From the NCBI RefSeq assembly GCF_014359955.1, contig NZ_JACIYL010000100.1:1-9303 (forward strand): a stretch of DNA of 9,303 nucleotides. Direction: 5' to 3'. The position numbers and the translations under genes were made by a program. Source of the stretch: Thermogutta sp. Lineage in GTDB: Bacteria; Planctomycetota; Planctomycetia; Pirellulales; Thermoguttaceae. The notes beneath the pieces were generated by a model, which did not search any database, was not told the origin of the DNA, and saw only the letters and a program-made list of their open reading frames with translations. Shown piece by piece: positions 1-7,466 of the stretch; position 1 is the first letter of the stretch; each line of letters starts with the position of its first letter.

Positions 1-249
1 GCTTTCTCCCCCGGAAACGCCCCCTTTGACCATATCGTCCTCAGGTCTCGCCGAGTCCCCGACTCCCGGAGGGACGGCCTCCTCAGAGCGCGGTTCTTGG
101 GGAGCGACGCCGGGCGAAGCACCAACCTCGGAACGGACGGGCACGGGGGTGATCGCCCCGCATTGAGGGCACTGCGCCTTCTTGCCCGCTGCAGAAAGCG
201 GTACCCGCAAGTGGCTTCCGCATTGTGGGCACAGGAACTCAATTGGCAT
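1..249 (-). CDS. Zinc-ribbon N-terminal protein, partial (3' end outside window)
   Basis: The frame is open from an ATG at 247-249 to the window edge, giving the first 83 residues. The N-terminus begins MPIEFLCPQCG and carries two CPQC knuckles (Cys7/Cys10 and Cys27/Cys30, CX2C-X16-CX2C), a small zinc ribbon. After about residue 36 the chain becomes rich in Pro, Glu, Ser and Gly, which looks like a disordered linker to a downstream domain that is not visible. A purine-rich AGAGA element about 7 bases upstream of the ATG can serve as ribosome binding site. Many planctomycete proteins of varied function, often membrane proteins, start with a similar 'xIxFxCPxCG...AGKxAxCPxCG' ribbon, so the ribbon does not reveal the role. 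The gene is divergent from dinG with about 244 bases between starts. The ribbon is read directly; the full product is unknown. Confidence 0.75.
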   Translation of the reverse strand, partial: MPIEFLCPQCGSHLRVPLSAAGKKAQCPQCGAITPVPVRSEVGASPGVAPQEPRSEEAVPPGVGDSARPEDDMVKGGVSGGES

Positions 250-493
250 GACGATCTCTCTGAAACCTCGTGATTGACTTTTGCCTGTTTATTCTCCCGA
301 GGACAAACCGTAAATGAAATGGGGTGGTGTCAAACTGCGCCAGGTTAATCGGGCCAAAGTTGCGAGCAATCCTGGTGACAAACGGCGATTTAAGATAACC
401 TAAAGAGAACGAAGGAACAAGCGACGTCCACCACCCGAGACCCTTGCCGTCACATAGGGATTCCGTGGTGGTGATCGTCTTCAGGCAGACTTT
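250..493. other. Divergent intergenic region, zinc-ribbon gene / dinG
   Basis: This gap must hold the promoters of both divergent genes, but no hexamer pair is convincing. For dinG there is a TAAGAT at 391-396 and a GTGACA at 375-380, but their spacing (10 bases) is wrong for one promoter. For the minus-strand gene there is a weak TTTACG (309-314) / TAAACA (286-291) pair with a 17-base spacer. No small gene, repeat or terminator was recognised here. Confidence 0.3.
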
Positions 494-2512
494 ATGGCAA
501 GTCGATCTTCGGAAATTCTCGGTCCTCAGGGACGCATCGCGGTCCGCCTTTCCGGCTACGAGCACCGCCCGCAGCAACTCCAGATGGCGGAGGCCGTGGA
601 AAAGGCGATCGTGGAGGAGCGGCATCTTGTCGTGGAAGCCGGTACCGGGGTGGGGAAAAGCTTCGCTTACCTGGTCCCCACCATTCTGGCGGTAGCAGGA
701 GAGCTGCCCGCGCGGGACGTCGAGCGCGCCGTCATTTCCACCCACACCATCAGCTTGCAGGAACAATTACTCCTCAAGGATATCCCTTTTCTGAGAAGCG
801 TCATGCCGTATGAGTTTACGGCGGTGCTGGTGAAGGGTCGCGCAAACTATATCAGCCGTCGCCGTCTGGGAAACGCGCTCACACGTTCCCGAACTCTCTT
901 CGCAGACGAAGAATGGCAGCAACTCCAGACCCTGGCTTCGTGGGTTGCTCAGACAACGGACGGCTCCCTTTCTGATTTGCCGTTTCGGCCGCTGGCCACT
1001 GTTTGGGACGAAGTTGCCAGCGATAAGGATAACTGCCTGGGCAACCGCTGCCCCCATTATGACAACTGTTTCTACTTTGCGGCGCGTCGCCGGATCCAGC
1101 GAGCCCAGATTCTCGTCGTCAATCATGCCCTCCTCCTCAGCGATCTCGCGCTCAGGATGCAGGGTGCCTCTCTATTGCCGGAATACGACCTGCTTATCAT
1201 CGACGAGGCCCATACACTGGAGAGCGTGGCTTCCGAGCAATTTGGGCTGGAGATCAGTAACACTCAGATCGCGTACAATCTGCGGCGGTTGTACAACGAG
1301 AGGACGCAGCGGGGGCTGCTCGTCCATTACAAAAGCGCGGAGGGCCAGCAGGCCGTTCTGGATTGCCTTTATCGATCCGACGAGTTTTTTGCCCAGGTGC
1401 TCGACTGGTACGAAAAGGAAAGATCGAGCAACGGTCGGGTCCGCACGCCCAATCTTTTTCGTAACACCCTGAGCGAAGGGCTGGAAAAACTTGCCCAGAT
1501 TGTCCATCGTCGGGCAGCCGACGTCCATCCCGAGGAGGAACGGCAGGATCTCATCGCCGCACGGGACCGGCTTCAGTCGCTCGCCACCGCCATCGACCAC
1601 TGGAACAAGCAGCGCGAGCCGGATCACGTGTACTGGGTGGAGGTCAGCGAGAACCGGGCGCTACCACGGGTGACCCTGGGTTCCGCCCCCATCGAAGTGG
1701 GAAGCCTCTTACGAGAACATCTTTTCCAGGCTATCCCCCGGGTCATCATGACCAGTGCCACGCTGACCATTGCCGAGCAGGGATTTGAGTATTTTAAATC
1801 ACGTGTCGGCCTCACTCATGTGGAAACTCTTCAGGTGGGCAGTCCGTTCAACTACAGCGAGCAAGCAGAATTGATCCTGGTGCGTGATATGCCGGATCCC
1901 GGCGTGGATCCCCAGGCCTATGAGCGTGCGCTGGTGGCCATGCTGAAGCGGTACATTGCCCGAACGGAGGGTCGCGCATTTGTTCTTTTCACGAGTTACG
2001 ATCTGATGCGAAAGGTCGCCAGCGCCCTTCAGTCGTGGTTTTCGGAGCATAAATACACGCTTTTTTCCCAGGCGGACGGCACACCGCGAACACAAATGCT
2101 GGAACGCTTCAAAGTGACGCCCCGTGCGGTGCTTTTTGGAACCGACAGTTTCTGGCAGGGGGTGGACGTGCCCGGCGAAGCGCTCCAGAACGTGATCATC
2201 ACACGACTTCCTTTCGCGGTTCCCGACCGCCCCCTCATCGAGGCCCGGCTTGAGGCCCTCCGTGCGGCCGGCCGCAATCCGTTCTACGACTATCAGATTC
2301 CCGAAGCAGTGATCAAGCTTCGCCAGGGCTTCGGCCGACTCATCCGCAGCAAACAGGATAAGGGAATCGTGGTGATTCTCGATTCCCGGGTGTGTCAGAA
2401 GAGCTATGGCAGGATATTTCTTCGGTCCCTGCCGCCCTGCCGCGTGGTGGAAGAAAGCGTTCTGGACGCGACTCCGCTGTTCAAGAATTCGCGGCTCAGT
2501 CGCGAGACGTGA
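494..2512 (+). CDS. dinG: DinG-family ATP-dependent DNA helicase (XPD-like SF2)
   Basis: The product, 672 residues, is a superfamily 2 5'-3' DNA helicase of the DinG/XPD/Rad3 group, whose members resolve R-loops, D-loops and other repair intermediates. Visible motifs in order are: Q-motif-like region near 20-30; Walker A GTGVGKS (50-56); an Fe-S-type insert with Cys181, Cys186 and Cys192; the family motif [11 protein letters not shown] near 207-217; DEAH box (237-240); TSATLT motif III (420-425); [14 protein letters not shown] (548-561); and motif [11 protein letters not shown] (611-619) with two arginines suited as arginine fingers. Cys181/186/192 have the same C-X4-C-X5-C spacing as the last three cluster ligands of E. 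coli DinG (Cys194/199/205). The first ligand (E. coli Cys120) is replaced by Ser121 in [12 protein letters not shown]. There is no N-terminal exonuclease domain, unlike DinG of Bacillus. The ATG has only a weak upstream AGGCAG, but no alternative in-frame start is better. The gene ends stop-to-stop with the next gene on the other strand. The family call is firm; the in vivo substrate is inferred. Confidence 0.93.
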   Translation: MASRSSEILGPQGRIAVRLSGYEHRPQQLQMAEAVEKAIVEERHLVVEAGTGVGKSFAYLVPTILAVAGELPARDVERAVISTHTISLQEQLLLKDIPFLRSVMPYEFTAVLVKGRANYISRRRLGNALTRSRTLFADEEWQQLQTLASWVAQTTDGSLSDLPFRPLATVWDEVASDKDNCLGNRCPHYDNCFYFAARRRIQRAQILVVNHALLLSDLALRMQGASLLPEYDLLIIDEAHTLESVASEQFGLEISNTQIAYNLRRLYNERTQRGLLVHYKSAEGQQAVLDCLYRSDEFFAQVLDWYEKERSSNGRVRTPNLFRNTLSEGLEKLAQIVHRRAADVHPEEERQDLIAARDRLQSLATAIDHWNKQREPDHVYWVEVSENRALPRVTLGSAPIEVGSLLREHLFQAIPRVIMTSATLTIAEQGFEYFKSRVGLTHVETLQVGSPFNYSEQAELILVRDMPDPGVDPQAYERALVAMLKRYIARTEGRAFVLFTSYDLMRKVASALQSWFSEHKYTLFSQADGTPRTQMLERFKVTPRAVLFGTDSFWQGVDVPGEALQNVIITRLPFAVPDRPLIEARLEALRAAGRNPFYDYQIPEAVIKLRQGFGRLIRSKQDKGIVVILDSRVCQKSYGRIFLRSLPPCRVVEESVLDATPLFKNSRLSRET

Positions 2513-3247
2513 TCACGATGCATCCTCGGGGATATACAGGAGTCGGCCGCAGGATCGGCACCAGATCGGCTTGCCGCACATCAGATCGCTCCGCATGTTG
2601 ATGGGCACATGCTGGTTGCATCCGCCGCAGAAATCCCCCCGAAGCGGCGCCAGGGCATCACTTCCCTTGCTGCGAAGGGTCCGCTGGTAGAGATCCTTAA
2701 TCTCGTAGGGCAGCATTGCGTCGAGCTGGGTGATCAAATGTTTGAGCTCTTTTTCAACCTGCGCCATGTCGCTGCGGATGATCGGTTCCTGCCGGGAAAA
2801 CTCCTCCTGCCATTTGGCCGCCGTTTCCTTCGCCGCCGCCACAGCGGCCTCGGCCTCCTGAACTTTGACCGCCATCTCTTCCACTCGGGCCATCAGTTCG
2901 ATGGCCTCGTCGGCGAGCACGCTGGCGGCCATTTCGTCGGCGGCGATTTGATCCTTGAGCAGTTGATATTCGCGGTTGTCATCACATTCGAGAAGTCGGC
3001 CTTTTCGCCTCTGGATGTCGGCCAGCTTCTGCTCGTACTCCAGTTGTTTGGCGTGACTGGCCATGCGGGCCTCGGTGTGAGCTTTCTTGGTCAGTTCCAG
3101 ATTCTTTTCGGCCTGACGGATTTGTTCCTGATGCGCCTGGGCGAGCCGCGGACCTTTCATCAGGCGGCCCCGTAGTTCGTCCAGTTGCAGGTAAAGACTG
3201 TGGATGCGCCGAAGTATCTCCGGAACTGTTTGCGCCTGGGATGTCAT
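2513..3247 (-). CDS. Coiled-coil C4 zinc-ribbon protein (zf-RING_7, FlgZ/CdsZ-like)
   Basis: The product has 244 residues. Residues about 10-185 are charged, Ala/Glu/Lys/Gln-rich and heptad-like, as expected for a long antiparallel coiled-coil hairpin, and include the family signature NREYQLLKDQI (91-101). The C-terminus is a zinc ribbon with Cys207, Cys210, Cys230 and Cys233 (CX2C-X19-CX2C). This order matches the zf-RING_7 family, which includes Helicobacter HP0958 (FlgZ) and Chlamydia CT398 (CdsZ). Those two bind sigma-54, and HP0958 also binds flagellin mRNA while CT398 also binds type III secretion parts. Most family members have no known role, so function here is open. The start is secure: ATG at 3245-3247 preceded by a perfect AGGAGGT at 3254-3260 with a 6-base spacer. 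The gene lies downstream of rpoD on the same strand with a terminator between, and its TGA directly abuts the dinG TGA. An extra Cys224 lies inside the ribbon loop. Confidence 0.88.
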   Translation of the reverse strand: MTSQAQTVPEILRRIHSLYLQLDELRGRLMKGPRLAQAHQEQIRQAEKNLELTKKAHTEARMASHAKQLEYEQKLADIQRRKGRLLECDDNREYQLLKDQIAADEMAASVLADEAIELMARVEEMAVKVQEAEAAVAAAKETAAKWQEEFSRQEPIIRSDMAQVEKELKHLITQLDAMLPYEIKDLYQRTLRSKGSDALAPLRGDFCGGCNQHVPINMRSDLMCGKPIWCRSCGRLLYIPEDAS

Positions 3248-3253
3248 AGAGCT

Positions 3254-3260
3254 ACCTCCT
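3254..3260 (-). promoter_or_regulatory. Strong Shine-Dalgarno of the zinc-ribbon gene
   Basis: On the minus strand the bases read AGGAGGT, 6 bases before the ATG at 3247. This fixes the start. The site lies only 8 bases past the T-run of the terminator at 3269-3298, leaving no room for a promoter between terminator and ribosome binding site. Confidence 0.85.
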
Positions 3261-3268
3261 CAGGGGAT

Positions 3269-3298
3269 AAAAAAAGGGCTGTCCTGTAGGGACAGCCC
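3269..3298 (-). terminator. Rho-independent terminator after rpoD
   Basis: Read on the minus strand, a perfect 9-bp stem GGGCTGTCC / GGACAGCCC with loop CTACA is followed at once by seven T. It starts 28 bases past the rpoD stop codon and is the classical shape of an intrinsic terminator for the dnaG-rpoD unit. Because the zinc-ribbon gene begins 22 bases further on the same strand, the element could also act as an attenuator that lets a fraction of transcripts through. Confidence 0.88.
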
Positions 3299-3326
3299 AC
3301 CTCGGGCCCTCACAATGGCGGCGGTA

Positions 3327-4991
3327 CTACGCCACCAGTTCATCCGCGAAAGCTTCCAGTTGTTTCGCTCGCACGGGATGTTGAAGCTTCTCCATTGCAT
3401 CGGCTTCGATTTGACGGACGCGTTCGCGGGTGACCTTGAAGATGCGTCCCACATCCTCCAGCGTGTAGGCGTAGCCGTCCCGCAGTCCGTACCGCAGGCG
3501 GATGATTTCCCGCTCGCGGTAAGTGAGCGTTTTGAGCAGGCTTTCGATTTTTTCTCTGAGCAACTCGCGATGGGCGACATACTCCGGTTTGTCGAGGTTG
3601 CGGTCGGCAATCAATTCGCTGAACGCGCCGTCGTCGTCTTCTCCCACCGGCCGATCCAGGCTGCTGGGCTGACGCCCCATTTCCAGGAGTCGATGGGCCT
3701 CCTCGATAGGCACCTGGGCGGCCCGGGCCATCTCCTCCGCACTCGGCTCCCGCCCCAGCTCGTGCATCAGACGGCGAGATACATTTTTCAGTTTACCGAT
3801 CTGGTCGATGATGTGAACAGGGATGCGGATCGTCCGTGAATGTTCCGCCAGTGCACGGGTGATGGCCTGCCGAATCCACCACGTGGCGTACGTGGAGAAT
3901 TTGAATCCCCGCCGATACTCAAATTTATCCACCGCTCTCATCAGGCCCGTGTTACCTTCCTGAATGAGGTCCAGGAAGCTCAATCCCCGGTTCCGGTACC
4001 GCTTGGCCACAGAAACAACCAACCGAAGATTACTGTTGGAAAGCTCGCGTTTCGCCTCGGTGTAGTCCCGGAAGTGGGCCTCCATCTTTTCACACCGGCT
4101 CCGCAAACTCCGCGGGCTTTCCTGCGTCGCCAGCATGAGATCGCACAGCTCCCGCCGCAGCCGATCACGTTCTCCCAACTCGCCCGGCTGCGTTTTCAGT
4201 TCGTGGAGTCGGGCACGGATTTCTTCCATGCGTTTGAGAACATCCCGCATCTGCTGCATCATGGCCTGCACGCGCCGCGTCCGCAATCCCAGTTCTTCCA
4301 CGAGGATCAGCATCCTTGCGCGACGGGCCAAAAAGCGACGCCGTGCCTTGGCCTTGATTTCCGGGGGAGTTCGCCGGTTGATCAGTCGCCTGAAGTCCCG
4401 CTCATTGGCGGCCATCAAGCCGCGGAGGGTCCGCAGATTGTGCGGCATCCGCCCCAGGATCTGGCTCTTTGTCAACTGATCGGTAAGGGACATCTTGAGC
4501 GTTCGATCGAACGCCAGTTCCCCGCGCTGGACCGCCTCCAGCGTTTGAACCGCCTGTTTGAGGACCAGATGGCACCCCATCACTGTGCGCCGGAATCTCT
4601 TGCGGGTCACCTCGATTTTCTTGGCCAGGGCGATCTCCTGCTGCCGCGTCAGCAGGGGGATGTTGGCCATCTGGCTGAGATACAGCCGAATGGGATCACT
4701 GTTCCACTTGGCCTTTTGACCGGGCAGCAGATCGCGGAGGAGTGGGTCTTTGAGGAGGGGATCTTCGGCGGGAGAAGCGACGTCCTTGCTTGCGGCCTCC
4801 CCGTTGGATCCCACCGGCGGTCGGTTGACCAGCTCGATCCCCGCTTCCTCCAGGGCCGTGATGAGTCGATCCAACCGTTGCGGCCGTGTTTCCTGATCGG
4901 GAAGATAACTGATGACCTGGTCGTACGTCAGATAACCCTGGGCTCGTCCTTGAGCAAGAAGCCGTTGCAACTCCTTGTCGGCCTGTTTCAC
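3327..4991 (-). CDS. rpoD: RNA polymerase primary sigma factor, sigma-70 (RpoD)
   Basis: The product, 554 residues, is a group 1 sigma factor that directs RNA polymerase to -35/-10 promoters. Region 1.1 is visible at about 5-57 ([15 protein letters not shown]), followed by an acidic, Leu-rich linker with the repeat [13 protein letters not shown] (77-89). Region 1.2 is at about 97-130 ([21 protein letters not shown]). A non-conserved region rich in Arg and Lys fills about 131-310. Region 2 starts with [17 protein letters not shown] (321-337) and includes [17 protein letters not shown] (365-381), the -10 recognition and melting helix. Region 3 follows, with the 3.2 finger around [19 protein letters not shown] (443-461). 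Region 4 is at about 485-550, with the -35 helix-turn-helix [20 protein letters not shown] (511-530). The presence of region 1.1 and full region 4 argues for the housekeeping sigma rather than a group 2-4 factor. The start codon is GTG, supported by AAAGGAGG at 4998-5005 with a 6-base spacer. The gene follows dnaG by 102 bases on the same strand, as in the macromolecular-synthesis operon, and ends in a strong terminator. Confidence 0.96.
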   Translation of the reverse strand: MKQADKELQRLLAQGRAQGYLTYDQVISYLPDQETRPQRLDRLITALEEAGIELVNRPPVGSNGEAASKDVASPAEDPLLKDPLLRDLLPGQKAKWNSDPIRLYLSQMANIPLLTRQQEIALAKKIEVTRKRFRRTVMGCHLVLKQAVQTLEAVQRGELAFDRTLKMSLTDQLTKSQILGRMPHNLRTLRGLMAANERDFRRLINRRTPPEIKAKARRRFLARRARMLILVEELGLRTRRVQAMMQQMRDVLKRMEEIRARLHELKTQPGELGERDRLRRELCDLMLATQESPRSLRSRCEKMEAHFRDYTEAKRELSNSNLRLVVSVAKRYRNRGLSFLDLIQEGNTGLMRAVDKFEYRRGFKFSTYATWWIRQAITRALAEHSRTIRIPVHIIDQIGKLKNVSRRLMHELGREPSAEEMARAAQVPIEEAHRLLEMGRQPSSLDRPVGEDDDGAFSELIADRNLDKPEYVAHRELLREKIESLLKTLTYREREIIRLRYGLRDGYAYTLEDVGRIFKVTRERVRQIEADAMEKLQHPVRAKQLEAFADELVA

Positions 4992-4997
4992 GGGTCG

Positions 4998-5005
4998 CCT
5001 CCTTT
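4998..5005 (-). promoter_or_regulatory. Shine-Dalgarno deciding the GTG start of rpoD
   Basis: The minus strand reads AAAGGAGG six bases before the GTG at 4989-4991. No ATG lies nearby in frame, so this site settles the start on GTG. Confidence 0.85.
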
Positions 5006-5036
5006 CGTGCTTCCGTGCCGAAAGCCAGCCAGATCA

Positions 5037-5081
5037 CGGGAAACCGCGACTGAACGAAGCGCGGGAATCGCCGGTTTCCCG
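5037..5081 (-). repeat. Inverted repeat in the dnaG-rpoD gap
   Basis: CGGGAAACCG (5037-5046) and CGGTTTCCCG (5072-5081) are perfect 10-base reverse complements separated by 25 bases. An inner GCGA (5046-5049) / TCGC (5068-5071) pair can extend the stem past a small bulge. The repeat lies entirely between the dnaG stop (5094) and the rpoD start (4991). No T-run follows the stem on the minus strand, so an intrinsic terminator is unlikely. A processing or stability hairpin between the two cistrons, or a protein site, is possible by analogy with the processed dnaG-rpoD junction of E. coli. Confidence 0.5.
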
Positions 5082-5093
5082 ACGCCAGAAACC

Positions 5094-6998
5094 TCACCCG
5101 TCCGTGGGCTCGGACCACTTCTGGCGATTTTTCTGCTGATCTATGATCCGCTTCAACAAGTCGAGCTCTTCTTCCGGTGCCAGTCCTCCTTTTCGCAGGG
5201 CGTGGGCCAACTGGGAAGCCTGCAACTGGGCGATGCGTGCCGTATGGCTTCGCAGAAGGCCCTCCAGCAACTCATCCGGATTTTGCTCGGGAACCTTCTT
5301 TTCCCGAGCCGTTTGCTCCACGTCTACCAGGACATTATGCAGCGAAGCCTCGTCGAGCGCCAACATCAAATGTTCGAAATCGACCGGCTGCCCCAGTTCC
5401 AACAGATCCAGGGCGGCCTGATAAATCTGTCGGGCGGGCGGCGACGTCAAATCGTCCGCGGAAAAATGCTCCCGTAACCGTCGGGCCCCCTCGGGAACCG
5501 CCACCAGAAACTCCAGAAAGGTGCGATGCCAGCCATCCAGGGTCGGGCGCGAGGAAGCCGAAGGCACGACCCGCGGACGTGTCTGCCCGCGCCGCAGTTC
5601 TTCCAATCGGCGGCGGAGAACCCCCTCATCGATCCGCGTGAGCACCGCCAGTCGGGAAAGGATCTTCCATTCGCGGGCCTGCTGCTGGGCAGAATGTTCG
5701 CCGAGCCTGGCCGGTGCTTTGGCAATCACATTGAGAACCTGATCTGTCGCCCGACTCACCCCCGCTATGTCGTTTTCCAGATCGACGCCGTAAGTGGCGG
5801 CGGCAAAGGCGTGGTCCAGGGCGTCAACGGTCCGTTCGTCAAGGGCTTCCTGAAAACCGGCGGCACCGTATCGCAACAGATAATCGCATGGATCAAGATC
5901 GTCGGGGAGCGTGAGAACCTGAAGGTCGATCTGCCGGGCGACAAACAACTCCAGCACCTGCGCTGCTCGTCGCCGACCTGCCTCGTCGCCATCCAGCACC
6001 AGCACGACCCGATCTACATATCGTTGAAGCAGCCGCAGGTGGGAGTCGGCCAGAGCTGTTCCCAACACCGCAACGGCGTTGGAAAAGCCATATTGATGGG
6101 CCATGATGACGTCGGTGTAGCCCTCCATGACCAGCGCCGTTCGGGTGCGGCGGAAGGCATCCCGCGCAAGATCGAGCCCATAAAGCAGCCGACTTTTGGC
6201 AAAAAGCGGCGTCTCCGGGGAGTTCACGTACTTGGCGGGCGTGGTTTCGGCCATGTGAGGCAGCACCCGCCCCCCAAAGCCCACCGGTCTGCCCTGGGCA
6301 TCGCGAATGGAAAAGAGGACCCGACCGCGGAAGCGATCGATCCACTCGCGAGTATGCGCCGACGTGAGGATGCCCACCGTTACCAGCAGTTTGGGGTCGA
6401 TTTGGTCCCGCCGTGCCCGACGGAGAATCCAATCCGGCTGAAGCGGAGAAAATCCGAGCCGGAATTTTCGGATACTCTCTTCGGAGATCCCCCTTTCGCG
6501 AAGGTACTGGCGTGCGGTCGCTGCTTCGGACGATTCGAGCAGGCAGGCATGATACTGCTGCTCTGCCCAGGCCATGACTCGGAACAGTTCCTGCTTGCGA
6601 TCCCCCCCACTCGGTTTGCCTGCGGTTCGCGGAAGGGGAATTCCCGCCATCTCGGCCAGCATCGCCAGGGCTTCGGGGAACTCCACGTTTTCCATGCGCA
6701 TGACGAAGCTGAAAATGTCCCCGCCGATGTCACAGACGAAGCAGCGAAAGCACTGGCGTTCGGGATTGACCTGCAGGCTGGGATGGTGGTCGTCATGCCA
6801 GGGACAGAGGCCGACAAATCCTCGCCCCTGACGGCGGAGAGGGATATAGCGCTCCACCAGATCGACGATATCAATCGCCTGGCGAATCTGTTCTTTGACG
6901 TCCGAATAGGGGCTGAGCGGCATGGTGGAGATGGACTCCCACGTGTGCCAAGCGGTGACCTCCGTGCCTGGTGGGAGAAGTATGGCGAGACCTTCCAT
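5094..6998 (-). CDS. dnaG: DNA primase DnaG
   Basis: DnaG makes the RNA primers for replication at the fork with the replicative helicase. With the start chosen here (ATG 6996-6998) the product has 634 residues. The zinc-binding domain has Cys65, His68, Cys86 and Cys89 (CPWHDDHHPS ... CFRCFVCD). The catalytic core includes the basic segment YLRERGISEESIRKFRLGFS (about 165-184) and FRGRVLFSIRDAQGRPVGFGG (near 223-243). The TOPRIM site is MEGYTDV with Glu292, then LDGDEAGRRR with Asp336 and Asp338. The C-terminal 160 residues are helical and poorly conserved, where the helicase-binding domain belongs. Two starts compete. ATG 6998 has AGGAGG at 7010-7015 with an 11-base spacer. ATG 6923 lacks a good ribosome site but puts the zinc ligands at Cys40/His43/Cys61/Cys64, the same numbering as E. 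coli DnaG. The frame is open further to a TTG at 7136, which I reject as a start. The gene is followed by rpoD on the same strand. The family call is certain; the start is not. Confidence 0.95.
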   Translation of the reverse strand: MEGLAILLPPGTEVTAWHTWESISTMPLSPYSDVKEQIRQAIDIVDLVERYIPLRRQGRGFVGLCPWHDDHHPSLQVNPERQCFRCFVCDIGGDIFSFVMRMENVEFPEALAMLAEMAGIPLPRTAGKPSGGDRKQELFRVMAWAEQQYHACLLESSEAATARQYLRERGISEESIRKFRLGFSPLQPDWILRRARRDQIDPKLLVTVGILTSAHTREWIDRFRGRVLFSIRDAQGRPVGFGGRVLPHMAETTPAKYVNSPETPLFAKSRLLYGLDLARDAFRRTRTALVMEGYTDVIMAHQYGFSNAVAVLGTALADSHLRLLQRYVDRVVLVLDGDEAGRRRAAQVLELFVARQIDLQVLTLPDDLDPCDYLLRYGAAGFQEALDERTVDALDHAFAAATYGVDLENDIAGVSRATDQVLNVIAKAPARLGEHSAQQQAREWKILSRLAVLTRIDEGVLRRRLEELRRGQTRPRVVPSASSRPTLDGWHRTFLEFLVAVPEGARRLREHFSADDLTSPPARQIYQAALDLLELGQPVDFEHLMLALDEASLHNVLVDVEQTAREKKVPEQNPDELLEGLLRSHTARIAQLQASQLAHALRKGGLAPEEELDLLKRIIDQQKNRQKWSEPTDG

Positions 6999-7353
6999 TC
7001 GCCGGGATCCCTCCTCCAGGGGCCCATTGGACCTGGATGTGCGGGGATGGCCTCCTGCCGCGTTGCACTCACTACCTATACATTTTATAGCGAAAGCCGT
7101 CGCGCCGCTGAGCGCGCCCCACCGATCAACCGCCAAAATCAGGGTAGTCCTTGCCAGGGAAAGCGCTACGAATCTAAGAAATTACTTCCAGAAAATCAAG
7201 GGAGAAAATCCACCCGGCAAAGGATAGCGCATCGTTCGGCAAACAGGTATGGCCTGAGAAATGCTGGGCGGGTGACCGGAAAACGCGCCAAACAATCACG
7301 CCGAGTTGGATCCGCGGGAACCGCAACCAAGTCGCAAAAACCGAAGCTCTGAC
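6999..7353. other. dnaG leader and upstream region, no gene seen
   Basis: About 350 bases with no convincing gene on either strand. For dnaG, the minus strand offers AGGAGG at 7010-7015, a TATAAA at 7084-7089 (5 of 6 to the -10 consensus) without a good -35, and a TTGATT (7194-7199) / TTAGAT (7172-7177) pair with a 16-base spacer. These are candidates only. The long plus-strand open frame that crosses this region is antisense to dnaG and shows no family features. Confidence 0.3.
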
Positions 7354-7388
7354 TTTGCGCAATTTTGAATTCGATTTGCGCAAAATTG
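7354..7388. promoter_or_regulatory. Paired TTTGCGCAA palindromes, likely operator
   Basis: TTTGCGCAA occurs at 7354-7362 and again at 7375-7383. The palindromic cores TTGCGCAA are exactly 21 bp apart centre to centre, two turns of B-DNA. The flanks CAATTTTG (7360-7367) and CAAAATTG (7381-7388) are also reverse complements of each other, so the whole block has a second, larger dyad. The block ends 2 bases before the -35 hexamer of the promoter at 7391-7418. This geometry suits cooperative binding of a dimeric regulator just upstream of the promoter, as an activator or repressor. The regulator is unknown. Confidence 0.5.
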
Positions 7389-7390
7389 AG

Positions 7391-7418
7391 TTGACGGCAT
7401 ATCCACCGAGCCTAACAT
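7391..7418 (+). promoter_or_regulatory. Sigma-70-like promoter of the DUF1559 gene
   Basis: TTGACG (7391-7396, 5 of 6 to consensus) and TAACAT (7413-7418, 4 of 6) are separated by 16 bases. Transcription would start near 7425, giving a leader of about 55 bases before the ATG at 7481. The surroundings are AT-rich compared with the neighbouring genes. Confidence 0.5.
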
Positions 7419-7466
7419 AAGAGGAAGAGTGTTGTTTTCAATATATTCTTCGAGGCTCCAAACTGT

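Noticed and set aside
239..766. 175-codon minus-strand open frame
   Set aside because: It covers the divergent promoter gap and the start of dinG antisense, with no recognisable domain. The zinc-ribbon frame starting at 249 is the supported gene here.
2609..3175. 188-codon plus-strand open frame with a hydrophobic look
   Set aside because: It is antisense to the coiled-coil zinc-ribbon gene. The Leu/Phe-rich text is the complement of Glu/Lys/Gln codons, so it is not a membrane protein gene.
5037..5081. Intrinsic terminator between dnaG and rpoD
   Set aside because: The stem is interrupted by a long loop and is not followed by a T-run on the minus strand.
3840..5477. 545-codon plus-strand open frame
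   Set aside because: It lies antisense to rpoD and dnaG, shows no family motifs, and has the Pro/His/Arg/Gln-rich composition of a shadow frame over GC-rich genes.
5526..7352. 608-codon plus-strand open frame
   Set aside because: It is antisense to nearly all of dnaG, which has clear catalytic motifs. No domain was recognised, so it is a shadow frame.
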